Source of the DNA: Sphingomonas faeni
Lineage (GTDB): Bacteria > Pseudomonadota > Alphaproteobacteria > Sphingomonadales > Sphingomonadaceae
Assembly: GCF_030817315.1 (NCBI RefSeq)
Contig: NZ_JAUSZF010000001.1
Span: 1,472,501-1,536,500, forward strand
Length of the DNA: 64,000 nt
Direction of reading: 5' to 3'
Each line of letters starts with the position of its first letter. Position 1 is the stretch's first letter. Shown piece by piece: positions 17,079-25,102 of this stretch. Position numbers and translations under genes: made by a program. The notes under the pieces were generated by a model, which saw only the letters and a list, made by a program, of their open reading frames with translations, was not told the DNA's origin and did not search any database.

Positions 17079-18338
17079 ATGGCTACCGACGCTGCCGTAG
17101 CGGCACCCACTCTCCCCGTCTCGATCGACGACGTCCGCGTCGCGCACGACCGGATCCGCGACTCGATCGTCCGCACGCCGACGCTGATCAGCAAGACGCT
17201 GAGCAAGATGACCGGCGCGACGGTGTATCTGAAGTTCGAGAACCTCCAGTTCACAGCGGCGTACAAGGAGCGCGGCGCGCTCAACACGCTGTTGCAGCTG
17301 TCGGCCGAAGCGCGCGCCCAGGGCGTCATCGCGGCGTCTGCGGGCAATCATGCGCAGGGCCTCGCCTATCACGCCAACCGGCTTGGCATCCCGACGACGA
17401 TCGTGATGCCGACCAACACGCCCACCGTGAAGGTCATGCAGACCGAAGGCCATGGCGCCAACGTCGTGCTGCACGGCGAGACGTTCGACGCGGCTTATGC
17501 GCATGCCCGCATCCTGGAGGGCGAGTGTGGCTTTACCTTCGTCCACCCGTTCGACGACCCACGCGTTATCGCGGGCCAAGGCACCGTCGCGATCGAGATG
17601 CTAGAAGACGTGCCGCAACTCGATACGCTAGTCATTCCGATCGGCGGTGGCGGGCTGATCTCGGGCATGTCGACGGTCGCGCGGGCTTTGAGCGAAGCGC
17701 CAGGTGGTCACCCGATCGAGGTCGTCGGCGTGCAGGCCGAGCTGTTCCCGTCGATGTACAACCGGATCAACGGCACCGACATGGCCTGCGCTGGAGATAC
17801 GCTAGCCGAGGGCATCGCGGTCAAGGAACCGGGCGCGATCACCTCAAAGATCGTCGCCGAACTGGTCGACGAGATCGTCCTCGTCAGCGAGCGGAGCCTT
17901 GAGGAATCGGTCAGCTTGCTGCTCCAGATAGAGAAGACCGTGGTCGAGGGCGCGGGGGCTGCCGGGCTTGCTGCGCTGCTGTCGCACCCCGAGCGGTTTG
18001 CCGGGAAGACCGTGGGCATCGTTCTGTGCGGCGGCAATATCGATACGCGGCTGCTCGCCAACGTGCTGTTGCGCGATCTGGCGCGTTCGGGACGCCTCGC
18101 GCGATTGCGGATCCGGTTGCAGGACAAGCCGGGTGCGCTATTCCACGTCGCGCGGATCTTCGACCAGGAACGCGTCAACATCATCGAGATCTATCACCAG
18201 CGGGTCTTCACGACGTTGCCGGCGAAGGGCCTGATCACCGACATCGAATGCGAACTTCGCGACCGCGCGCATCTCGACCGGCTGGTGGGAGCATTGCGCG
18301 CTGGCGGGTATGAGACATCGACCGTTGAGCTGGCATAA
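17079..18338 (+). CDS. threonine ammonia-lyase (ACT-domain type)
   Basis: PLP enzyme that deaminates threonine (or serine) to 2-oxobutyrate. In 419 residues it has the Schiff-base Lys63 in TAAYKERGA, the ASAGNHAQGLAYHA stretch near 88, the PLP-phosphate loop PIGGGGLISGM, and a C-terminal ACT domain from about residue 345 (LRIRLQDKPGALFHVARIFDQE) for amino-acid feedback. The active-site Lys is preceded by AAY rather than the more common SF. The length and single ACT domain match the TdcB-with-ACT form rather than the two-domain biosynthetic IlvA. ATG 17079 starts the first residues that fit the family; an ATG at 17040 is possible. Confidence 0.9.
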   Translation: MATDAAVAAPTLPVSIDDVRVAHDRIRDSIVRTPTLISKTLSKMTGATVYLKFENLQFTAAYKERGALNTLLQLSAEARAQGVIAASAGNHAQGLAYHANRLGIPTTIVMPTNTPTVKVMQTEGHGANVVLHGETFDAAYAHARILEGECGFTFVHPFDDPRVIAGQGTVAIEMLEDVPQLDTLVIPIGGGGLISGMSTVARALSEAPGGHPIEVVGVQAELFPSMYNRINGTDMACAGDTLAEGIAVKEPGAITSKIVAELVDEIVLVSERSLEESVSLLLQIEKTVVEGAGAAGLAALLSHPERFAGKTVGIVLCGGNIDTRLLANVLLRDLARSGRLARLRIRLQDKPGALFHVARIFDQERVNIIEIYHQRVFTTLPAKGLITDIECELRDRAHLDRLVGALRAGGYETSTVELA

Positions 18339-18465
18339 TCCCATTCTGATACGGTGATTTACCGCGTTCACCGACATTCGTGGCAAACCGATTGAACGTT
18401 TGCGCGGGGCAGCCATATACGAGGCGACGCGGCTGATCGCGCCTGCCTGAAGGACTTTCCGCTCG

Positions 18466-19242
18466 GTGACCGCGCCCTTTCGTTTCCCGCGCTTTTTCGT
18501 CACCAGCCCTGCGCCGTGCCCGTATCTGCCGGATCGGCAGGAGCGCAAGGTGTTCACCGAGCTGACCGGTCCGCATGCGAACGAACTGAACGATGCACTC
18601 GGGCGGATCGGCTTTCGTCGCAGTCAAGGCGTGGCGTATCGCCCGTCCTGCACAGGATGCACGGCGTGCGTCTCTGTGCGCGTGGTGACCGATGAGTTCG
18701 TGCCCAACGCGACGCAGCGCAAATTGCTGAAGCGGCTCGGCGATATCGAGGTGACCGCGTGCAGGACATGGGCAACCGACGAACAGTTCCAGTTGCTCCG
18801 CCGCTATCTGGGTACGCGTCATCCCGGTGGCGGCATGGCGGGGATGGACGAGGACGATTACGCCGACATGGTCGAGCATTCGCCGGTCAATTCTGTGATC
18901 GTCGAGTACCGCGAACCGGGCGTCGACGGCGTGCCGGGCGCGTTGATCGGCGCCTGCCTGACCGATCGGCAGGCGGACGGGCTGTCGATGGTTTACAGCT
19001 TCTTTGCCGCCGACGACGCACGCTGGCCCGGGTTCGGCAACTTCATCATCATGGACCACATCCTGCGCGCGAGAGATGCCGGGCTGCCGTATGTGTATCT
19101 TGGATACTGGGTGAAGGGCTCGCCGCGGATGGAGTACAAGACGCGGTATCGGCCGCTGGAGGTCTTAGGACCGGCGGGGTGGCGGCGGCTGGAGGATGCG
19201 GATCTCGTGCCGGCACCTGCGAGGGTTGCGGTTTTGGTTTGA
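18466..19242 (+). CDS. bpt: aspartate/glutamate leucyltransferase (Bpt; arginyltransferase family)
   Basis: Adds Leu from leucyl-tRNA to proteins with N-terminal Asp or Glu, feeding the N-degron pathway. The 258-residue protein starts at a GTG with [21 protein letters not shown], the ATE-N domain, and has the cysteine cluster [16 protein letters not shown] near 62-77 that binds metal in this family. The ATE-C part contains [51 protein letters not shown]. These are near-invariant blocks. The basic, poorly conserved C-terminal tail ends at ARVAVLV. It stands alone between threonine ammonia-lyase and a repeat region. Confidence 0.93.
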   Translation: MTAPFRFPRFFVTSPAPCPYLPDRQERKVFTELTGPHANELNDALGRIGFRRSQGVAYRPSCTGCTACVSVRVVTDEFVPNATQRKLLKRLGDIEVTACRTWATDEQFQLLRRYLGTRHPGGGMAGMDEDDYADMVEHSPVNSVIVEYREPGVDGVPGALIGACLTDRQADGLSMVYSFFAADDARWPGFGNFIIMDHILRARDAGLPYVYLGYWVKGSPRMEYKTRYRPLEVLGPAGWRRLEDADLVPAPARVAVLV

Positions 19243-19286
19243 GTTGTCGATGCTGAAGGTTGGGTGGCTAGCCAGCACTTTAAAAG

Positions 19287-19393
19287 CCACCCCCCGGCGA
19301 AGGCCGGGGTCCAATTGGAAAACGCTGCTAATCGCGCGCACCACTTCGTTACGAACACCTTGCCAATTGGGCCCCGGTCTTCGCCGGGGGGGC
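19287..19393. repeat. paired inverted palindromes (CCCCGGCGAAGGCCGGGG family)
   Basis: The arm CCACCCCCCGGCGAAGGCCGGGG with flank TCCAATTGG is mirrored by CCAATTGGGCCCCGGTCTTCGCCGGGGGGGCC after about 40 bases. A related lone element (CCAGCGAAAGCAGGAGTCTGGGCCCCCGCCTTCGCGGGG) follows at about 19422-19460. Together they fill the 225-base gap between bpt and the convergent transglutaminase-like gene; no gene is seen there. Confidence 0.92.
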
Positions 19394-19467
19394 CTTTTCG
19401 CATTCCGCTTCTCACGTTCTCCAGCGAAAGCAGGAGTCTGGGCCCCCGCCTTCGCGGGGACACAGGC

Positions 19468-20277
19468 TTAGTCCTCGCGCTGGACCACCACGTCGACGTC
19501 GAGCTCCTCGCCGCCCTCGCCCAATCGCGAACCCGCTATCGGCGCAGCCCCAGCCGCGTCGAGCGCCATCGCCACGCGGACGTAATGCTCTTCCGGCGAC
19601 ATGCCCGTGCACGGATCGAACCCGACCCAGCCGAGCTCGTCGACGAACGCTTCGGCCCAGCCGTGCGGGGTAGGCAGATGTACGACTTCGTGATCGTTAT
19701 GGTGATAGCCCGACACGTACCGCGCCGGCGCGCCGAGCGACCGCGCGGCGACGGCGAACATGTGTGCCATGTCGCGCGGCGTGGCGCTCTCCATGCGGAA
19801 AGCGGCGGCTGCCGTTCGACCCGGCTCGGGACGTCCGGCGTCGAAGACGAACCGCTTGTGAAACGCACGGTTCAAGCGGTGTAGCGCGCCGATCCGATCG
19901 CGGGCGCCCGCGGCAGCATTGACCGCGAACTTGGCAATGGCCGTGTCGGGAGCAGTCGCCTCGGTGGACCGGAGGAACAGTGCGGGCGGAAGAGTCTCGT
20001 GCACCCCGTGCAGGACGCCATCCGAATGGCTGGTCAGCACCTCGCCCTTCACCGTAATCTCAATCCCTTCGACGGGCCCCTCGGCGTACAACATCGTCAC
20101 GGCATTGCCGAAACCGTCCCGCCCCGGTCGCAACCGCGCGTCGCAATCGACGTCGATCCGCCACGACGCAACCGTTTGGTCGTGCGTGTTCTCGGGCGTG
20201 AGCCGGAGCATCTGCACAAGCCGGCCTTGCGGCTGCGCGAAGCGGTAGATCGTGTGATGATCGATCGACAACCGCAT
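19468..20277 (-). CDS. transglutaminase-like protein without the catalytic cysteine
   Basis: A 269-residue protein with the N-terminal beta domain of bacterial transglutaminase-like proteins (MRLSIDHHTIYRFAQPQGRLVQ, LRLTPENTHDQTVASW) followed by the core domain. Where active homologues have GVC-RDFAH, this protein reads ESATPRDMAHMFAVAARSLGAPARYVSGY (about residues 166-194): the cysteine position is Pro. The histidine and aspartate blocks HGWAEAFVDELGWVGFDPCTG are kept. It is therefore probably non-catalytic as a thiol enzyme. Its ATG overlaps the alpha-E gene stop (TGATG), making it the third gene of an ATP-grasp/alpha-E operon. Confidence 0.88.
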   Translation of the reverse strand: MRLSIDHHTIYRFAQPQGRLVQMLRLTPENTHDQTVASWRIDVDCDARLRPGRDGFGNAVTMLYAEGPVEGIEITVKGEVLTSHSDGVLHGVHETLPPALFLRSTEATAPDTAIAKFAVNAAAGARDRIGALHRLNRAFHKRFVFDAGRPEPGRTAAAAFRMESATPRDMAHMFAVAARSLGAPARYVSGYHHNDHEVVHLPTPHGWAEAFVDELGWVGFDPCTGMSPEEHYVRVAMALDAAGAAPIAGSRLGEGGEELDVDVVVQRED

Positions 20278-21212
20278 CAGAGGAACTTGAACTGACGGCC
20301 GATCGCACCGTGCAGCAGCGCGTTCTCGGCGATGAACGCCTGCAGATACTGGTGCAGCCCGGAGGCGATAACCTCGCCCGATCGCGTCTTCGCCATCCGC
20401 GACGCGCGCATCCGCGCCATGCGATCGGCCTCGCCATGGTTTCCCGTCCGCTTGGCGAGCAGGTTGAGCACGTCGACCGTCTCCTCAACCGACGCGGCCA
20501 GACTGCGCGGCAGTTCGGACCGTGCCAGTAGCAGGTCGATGACGTCGGCAGGACGAAGCCCGTCATTGTATAGCCAGCGATAGGCGGTGACCGCGGACAC
20601 TGTCTGGAGGATCGTCGTCCACTGGTCGCGATCGATCGCGCCGCCAAGCCGCTCGCCCTCGGGCAACAGGATATGGTATTTGACGTCGAGCAACCGCGCG
20701 GTGTTGTCAGCGCGCTCGACTGCCTGCCCAAGTCGAATGAACCACGTCGTCTGGTTGCGGAGCATGCGGTGGACCGCACCCTCGAACCCGCGCGTCTCGT
20801 TCTTGACCGCCTCGACGAGGTTCAGCTGCGAGGTCGTGCTGCCCGGCGTGGCACGGTTCTCGAACAGCAGCCACGCGCGGTTTATCGCGGTCCAGGCCTC
20901 ACGAGTCAGAGCGGTACGGACCGCTTTGGCATTGTTGCGCGCCATGTCGAGACACCGGACGATCGAACCCGGATGGCTCGAATCGAGCGTCAGGAACCGA
21001 ACGACGTCGCGTTGGCCGATCCCCACGCCGGTCGCAGCGAAGGCCTCGTCGGTCTCGGTAACGGCTAAGGCAGATGCCCAGGCGGCATCGCCCGAGGGTT
21101 GCGAGGAAAGCACGTCGAGGCGGACGGTAGCTTCGACCAGTCGGGCGATAAAGTCGGCGCGCTCGAAATAGCGGCCGAGCCAGTAGAGCGAGGATGCCGT
21201 GCGCGACAGCAT
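20277..21212 (-). CDS. alpha-E domain protein
   Basis: All-helical protein of 311 residues beginning MLSRTASSLYWLGRYFERAD, the diagnostic start of the alpha-E (DUF403) family, with later blocks WEAINR-like EAWTAINRAWLLF, GAVHRMLRNQTTWFIRLGQAVERADNTARLLDVKYHILLP (about 155-195) and TAYRWLYNDGLRPADVIDLLL. The family is always linked to circularly permuted ATP-grasp and transglutaminase genes and has been proposed, from comparative genomics, to take part in a peptide synthesis or tagging pathway; no reaction is proven. The start overlaps the ATP-grasp stop (TGATG). The open frame runs to 21719 but only the start at 21212 fits the family. Confidence 0.92.
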   Translation of the reverse strand: MLSRTASSLYWLGRYFERADFIARLVEATVRLDVLSSQPSGDAAWASALAVTETDEAFAATGVGIGQRDVVRFLTLDSSHPGSIVRCLDMARNNAKAVRTALTREAWTAINRAWLLFENRATPGSTTSQLNLVEAVKNETRGFEGAVHRMLRNQTTWFIRLGQAVERADNTARLLDVKYHILLPEGERLGGAIDRDQWTTILQTVSAVTAYRWLYNDGLRPADVIDLLLARSELPRSLAASVEETVDVLNLLAKRTGNHGEADRMARMRASRMAKTRSGEVIASGLHQYLQAFIAENALLHGAIGRQFKFL

Positions 21213-22795
21213 CAGGAATTCCCCCCGGAGGTCTGCGCGCCCGAAGTCTGCGTCATCCCGCCCATCGTCTGCGACATACCGCCAGCGTTCATCCGCTGCG
21301 ATTGGTCCGCCATCAGGACAAAACTGTCCTTCGTACCGCCGCCCTGGCTCGAATTGACCACCAACGATCCTTCCTTGAGCGCGACGCGGGTAAGGCCGCC
21401 GGGGACGACCTGTACGCCCTTCGAGCCGCTCAGCACGAACGGGCGGAAGTCGACGTGACGTGGGCTGAGGCCGCCTTTCGCCATAGTCGGGACGGTCGAC
21501 AAAGCGAGCGTCGGTTGCGCGATGTAGCGATGCGGCTCTGCGATCAGCGCCGCGCGGAAGTCCTCGATCTCCTGCTTCGACGCGGTCGGGCCTACAAGCA
21601 TGCCGTAACCGCCCGATCCGTCGACCAGCTTGACGACGACGTCTTCGAGATTGTCGAGGACGTACTTCAGCGCCTGGGGTTCGCGGCAGCGCCAGGTTTC
21701 GACGTTGCGCAGCTTGCATTCGCCGCCCGAGTAGAACTTCACGATGTCGGGCATGTAGCTGTAGATCGCCTTGTCGTCAGCGATGCCGTTGCCCGGCGCA
21801 TTCATGATCGCGACGTTGCCGGCGGCATAGGCAGCGATAAGCCCGGGCACGCCGAGCGCGGAATCGGGGCGAAAAACGAGCGGATCGAGATAATCGTCGT
21901 CGATCCGTCGATAGATCACGTCGACCTTCACACGGCCCGCGATCGTCCGCATCCAGACGACATCGTCGTCGACCACCAGATCGGCCGCTTCGACGAGTTC
22001 GATGCCCATCGAGTCCGCGAGGAAGCTGTGTTCGTAATAGGCGGAATTGTAGTGGCCGGGGGTCAGCAATACGCACGTCGGGTTCGAGCCCGTGCCATGC
22101 GGCGCGACCGACTTCATCGTCTCGAGAAGGAGGTCGGGATAGCTGTCGACCGCCGCGACGCGGAATTCGCGGAAGAGTTCAGGACACAGCCGGAGCATAG
22201 CCTCGCGGTTTTCGAGCATGTAGCTGACGCCCGAGGGCGTACGCGCATTGTCCTCGAGCACGAAGAAATCGTCGGGGCCGGTGCGGACCAGATCGATCCC
22301 GCAGATATGCGCCCAGACGCCGTGCGGGGGGCGAATACCGGCGATTTCGGGCCGGAACTGCGCGTTGCCGAGCACGAGATCCTCGGGAAGGATGCCCTCC
22401 TTCAGGATACGCCGTTCACCGTAGATATCATCGAGAAATGCGTTGATCGCCTCGACCCGCTGCACCAGCCCGTCGGACAGCCGCGTCCATTCGTCGTGGA
22501 GAAATACGCGTGGGACGATGTCGAACGGGATGATCCGCTCAGCCGCTTCGTTTTCGCCGTAGACTGCGAAGGTAATGCCAAGCTGACGGAACGTCGTCTC
22601 GGCGGCTTCCTGACGGCGGCGCAGCTCGGCGTCGGGCGTATCCTCGATCCACTTGCCGAGAGCCGCCAGTTCGGGCCGGGCGGTCGTGTCGCCCGGTGTC
22701 CCCATGATCTCGTCGAACGCTTGTTTCCCCATCGGAACGATCAATTCCCCATCAAGCGTTGCGGTTCCATGCTGCAACGCTTCGCTGCGCTGCAC
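21212..22795 (-). CDS. circularly permuted ATP-grasp protein
   Basis: A 527-residue member of the DUF404/DUF407 circularly permuted ATP-grasp type 2 family, predicted to form an amide or peptide bond using ATP. Typical blocks are FDEIMGTPG near the start, RIIPFDIVPRVFLHDEW, LRPEIAGI-like NAQFRPEIAGIRPPHGVWAHICGIDLVRTGPDDFFVLEDNARTPSGVSYMLENR (about 135-190), TPGHYNSAYYEHSFLADSMGIELVEA, GAGNG-like MNAPGNGIADDKAIYSYMPD, and LKPVDGSGGYG-like VKLVDGSGGYGMLVGPTAS. The last 30 residues are Gly/Gln/Ser/Thr-rich and likely disordered. It is the first gene of the alpha-E/transglutaminase operon. Confidence 0.93.
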   Translation of the reverse strand: MQRSEALQHGTATLDGELIVPMGKQAFDEIMGTPGDTTARPELAALGKWIEDTPDAELRRRQEAAETTFRQLGITFAVYGENEAAERIIPFDIVPRVFLHDEWTRLSDGLVQRVEAINAFLDDIYGERRILKEGILPEDLVLGNAQFRPEIAGIRPPHGVWAHICGIDLVRTGPDDFFVLEDNARTPSGVSYMLENREAMLRLCPELFREFRVAAVDSYPDLLLETMKSVAPHGTGSNPTCVLLTPGHYNSAYYEHSFLADSMGIELVEAADLVVDDDVVWMRTIAGRVKVDVIYRRIDDDYLDPLVFRPDSALGVPGLIAAYAAGNVAIMNAPGNGIADDKAIYSYMPDIVKFYSGGECKLRNVETWRCREPQALKYVLDNLEDVVVKLVDGSGGYGMLVGPTASKQEIEDFRAALIAEPHRYIAQPTLALSTVPTMAKGGLSPRHVDFRPFVLSGSKGVQVVPGGLTRVALKEGSLVVNSSQGGGTKDSFVLMADQSQRMNAGGMSQTMGGMTQTSGAQTSGGNS

Positions 22796-22821
22796 AAGTC
22801 AAGAATATGACTAACTGACCT

Positions 22822-22928
22822 GCTCCCCTCCCTGGAAGGGAGGGGCTGGGGGTGGGTCGGCTCGGGGTTAGTGCGACGTCAGCCAATGGGCCGACCCACC
22901 CCTAGCCCCTCCCTTCCAGGGAGGGGAA
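22822..22928. repeat. paired inverted palindromes (CCCTCCCTGGAAGGGAGGG family)
   Basis: CTCCCCTCCCTGGAAGGGAGGGGCTGGGGGTGGGTCGG is mirrored by CCGACCCACCCCTAGCCCCTCCC then TTCCAGGGAGGGG, with about 35 bases between. It occupies the gap between dsbD and the upstream start of the ATP-grasp operon. The same family recurs at 39649. Confidence 0.95.
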
Positions 22929-22933
22929 TCCTC

Positions 22934-24994
22934 TTAAGCCCCCAGGCCTTCTAGTAGTCCAGGTGTCAGGACCTGCGGGAGGACGGTGGGTTCGGCAGCG
23001 CCCGGCGCGTAATACAGGTACAGTGGCACACCGGCACGGTTGTGGGCCTGAATAAAGCGGCCCATCACCGGGTCGCCGTCGGTCCAGTCGCCGATCAAGG
23101 CCGCGACCTTGTGCTTGGCGAACGCATCACGGACACCGGTCGTGTCGATTGCCGCCTTCTCGTTGACCTTGCACGTCAGGCACCAGTCGGCGGTGAAGTA
23201 CACGAACACCGGGCGCTTCTCGGCGCGCAGCGAGGCAAGCTTGGCCTCGGTGAACGCTTCGTCGCCGGTAGTGGCACTCTTGGCGGCGACCGGCGGCGCG
23301 CGTGAGATCAGCACGGCGCTGCCGAGGAACACGACGAGCAACAGGACCTGCGCGACCACGCCGAACGACTTGCCCTTGCGCTGGCGCGAGCCGCCGATCC
23401 AGAGGACTGCGCCGACCGTCAGTACCGCGACCAGCGCCAGCGTCAGCGTGTCCACGCCGGTCTGACGCCCGAGCACCCAGCCGAGTGCGATCGCGGTGAG
23501 GAACATCGGCACCGACAGGATGTGGCGGAACGTCTCCATCCAGACGCCGGGCTTGGGCAGCCACCGCCGCCACGACGGAATGAACCCGATCGCAAGGAAG
23601 GGGAGCGACAGCCCCAATCCGAGCCCGCCGAACACAGCGAGCGCCGCCGGCCAGGGGAGCACGAGCGCCGCGCCGAGTGCCGCGCCCATGAACGGCCCGG
23701 TGCACGGCGTCGCGATGAACGCCGCCAGTGCGCCGGTCGCGAACGCCCCACTCGCGCCGCTCTCGCCGGCAAAGCGCGGCGTCGGCACCTCGAACAGTCC
23801 GGCGAGATTGAACGCGATCGCGGTGCTCAGCAGCAGCAATGCGACGATCGCGCCGGGGTGCTGCAACTGGAACGCCCAGCCGACGGCCGAGCCACCTGCG
23901 CGCAGGGCAAGGATCGCCGCGCCGAGGCCGAGGCAGACCAGCACGACGCCCGCGGTATAGGCCAAGGCCTCGCCGCGCGCGTCCTTCTCGCTGGCGCCAC
24001 CGCGCGCGAGGCTGAGCGCCTTGAGGCTGAGGATCGGGAACACGCACGGCATGATGTTGAGGATCAGGCCGCCGAGCACTGCGCCGGCGAAGGCGATCAG
24101 CGCTGTCAGCCAGATGCTTTCGCCGCTCGCGCCGGTCGAGCCGCTGCCGGCCGCATCGCCGACCGCGCCGGGCGTCGCCTTGACGCCGAGCCCCTGCCCA
24201 TCCCCGATCCGCAACACGCCTTCGATGGGGCCGCCGGTCTTGGCATTCGCCGCGATTTTGGTGCTGATCGTCAGCCGGTCGCCGTCGCGCGTGACAGTCT
24301 GCGCCGCACCGTTCTCGATCGCGCCGGTCGTGACGGGGAAGAAATATGCCTTGTCGGCCTTCGCGCCCGCGGGGAACGGGATGGCGATCCGCATCGTCCC
24401 GTTGCCCGCCGCATAGGTAGCGCCCGCGTCGAGCGGCTTGGGGATAGCCTGCCGCCAGCCCGCGAACGCCCCCGACTTCAATGGCGCCTGCGATGGCGCA
24501 CCGTCACCGATCGTGAGGTCGAGCGACAACGCCTTCTCCTCCGGCACGCAGATCGTCGCGGAGCAGACGAGGTAGCTCGTCTTCAGGCGGATCGGGAATT
24601 TCGTCCCCGCCGCCAGCCCCGCCGGGACCTGGATCGTCACGAGCGGCGCATAGGGCGCCTCGTAGACGTAGTTCATCAGCCCCGCGATCAGCAGCGTCGT
24701 CGGCACAGGCCATTCGGGCTCGCCCGCCTTCGCGCCCGCAGGCAGCGTCCAGTCGAACGTCGCCGGAAAGCCGGCATCGCCGGGATTCTGCCAATAGCCA
24801 TGCCAGCCGGCCTCCGGCGTTGTCGCCAGCGCGATCGTCAGCGGAGCGCCGGCCCTGGGGTGATCGCTTTCGGCAACCAGCTTCATCATCAGATGCTGGC
24901 TGGAACCGTTCAGCGATTCCGCTAGCGCAGGGCCGCTCGCCAGCCCGCAGACGGCCAGCAAGACCGTCATCAGGACGCAACGTAATCCGCGCAT
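22934..24994 (-). CDS. dsbD: DsbD-family thiol:disulfide interchange protein
   Basis: Carries electrons from the cytoplasm across the inner membrane to periplasmic thiol proteins. In 686 residues: signal peptide MRGLRCVLMTVLLAVCGLASGPALA; an N-terminal periplasmic DsbD-alpha-like domain with its cysteine pair in YLVCSATICVPEE; a central eight-helix part with the two redox cysteines in NIMPCVFPILSLK and ATPCTGPFMGAAL; and a C-terminal thioredoxin domain with WCLTC at 605-608. All six expected cysteines are present. ATG 24994 is chosen for AAGGA six bases upstream and a clean signal peptide; further starts exist up to 25057. Divergent from the phosphatase gene. Confidence 0.93.
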   Translation of the reverse strand: MRGLRCVLMTVLLAVCGLASGPALAESLNGSSQHLMMKLVAESDHPRAGAPLTIALATTPEAGWHGYWQNPGDAGFPATFDWTLPAGAKAGEPEWPVPTTLLIAGLMNYVYEAPYAPLVTIQVPAGLAAGTKFPIRLKTSYLVCSATICVPEEKALSLDLTIGDGAPSQAPLKSGAFAGWRQAIPKPLDAGATYAAGNGTMRIAIPFPAGAKADKAYFFPVTTGAIENGAAQTVTRDGDRLTISTKIAANAKTGGPIEGVLRIGDGQGLGVKATPGAVGDAAGSGSTGASGESIWLTALIAFAGAVLGGLILNIMPCVFPILSLKALSLARGGASEKDARGEALAYTAGVVLVCLGLGAAILALRAGGSAVGWAFQLQHPGAIVALLLLSTAIAFNLAGLFEVPTPRFAGESGASGAFATGALAAFIATPCTGPFMGAALGAALVLPWPAALAVFGGLGLGLSLPFLAIGFIPSWRRWLPKPGVWMETFRHILSVPMFLTAIALGWVLGRQTGVDTLTLALVAVLTVGAVLWIGGSRQRKGKSFGVVAQVLLLVVFLGSAVLISRAPPVAAKSATTGDEAFTEAKLASLRAEKRPVFVYFTADWCLTCKVNEKAAIDTTGVRDAFAKHKVAALIGDWTDGDPVMGRFIQAHNRAGVPLYLYYAPGAAEPTVLPQVLTPGLLEGLGA

Positions 24995-25102
24995 GGCCAT
25001 CCTTGTTTCGTTCATCGCACAAAGCCATAGCGGTGACCTTGTCGTATTGCACTTCAAAGCGACGGCCTCGCTCGATGGTCGTCGCTGGCTAAAGGACTGT
25101 TC

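Noticed and set aside
21194..22810. 538-codon open frame opposite the ATP-grasp gene
   Set aside because: Antisense shadow with typical RRHRDR composition; the ATP-grasp frame carries the family motifs.
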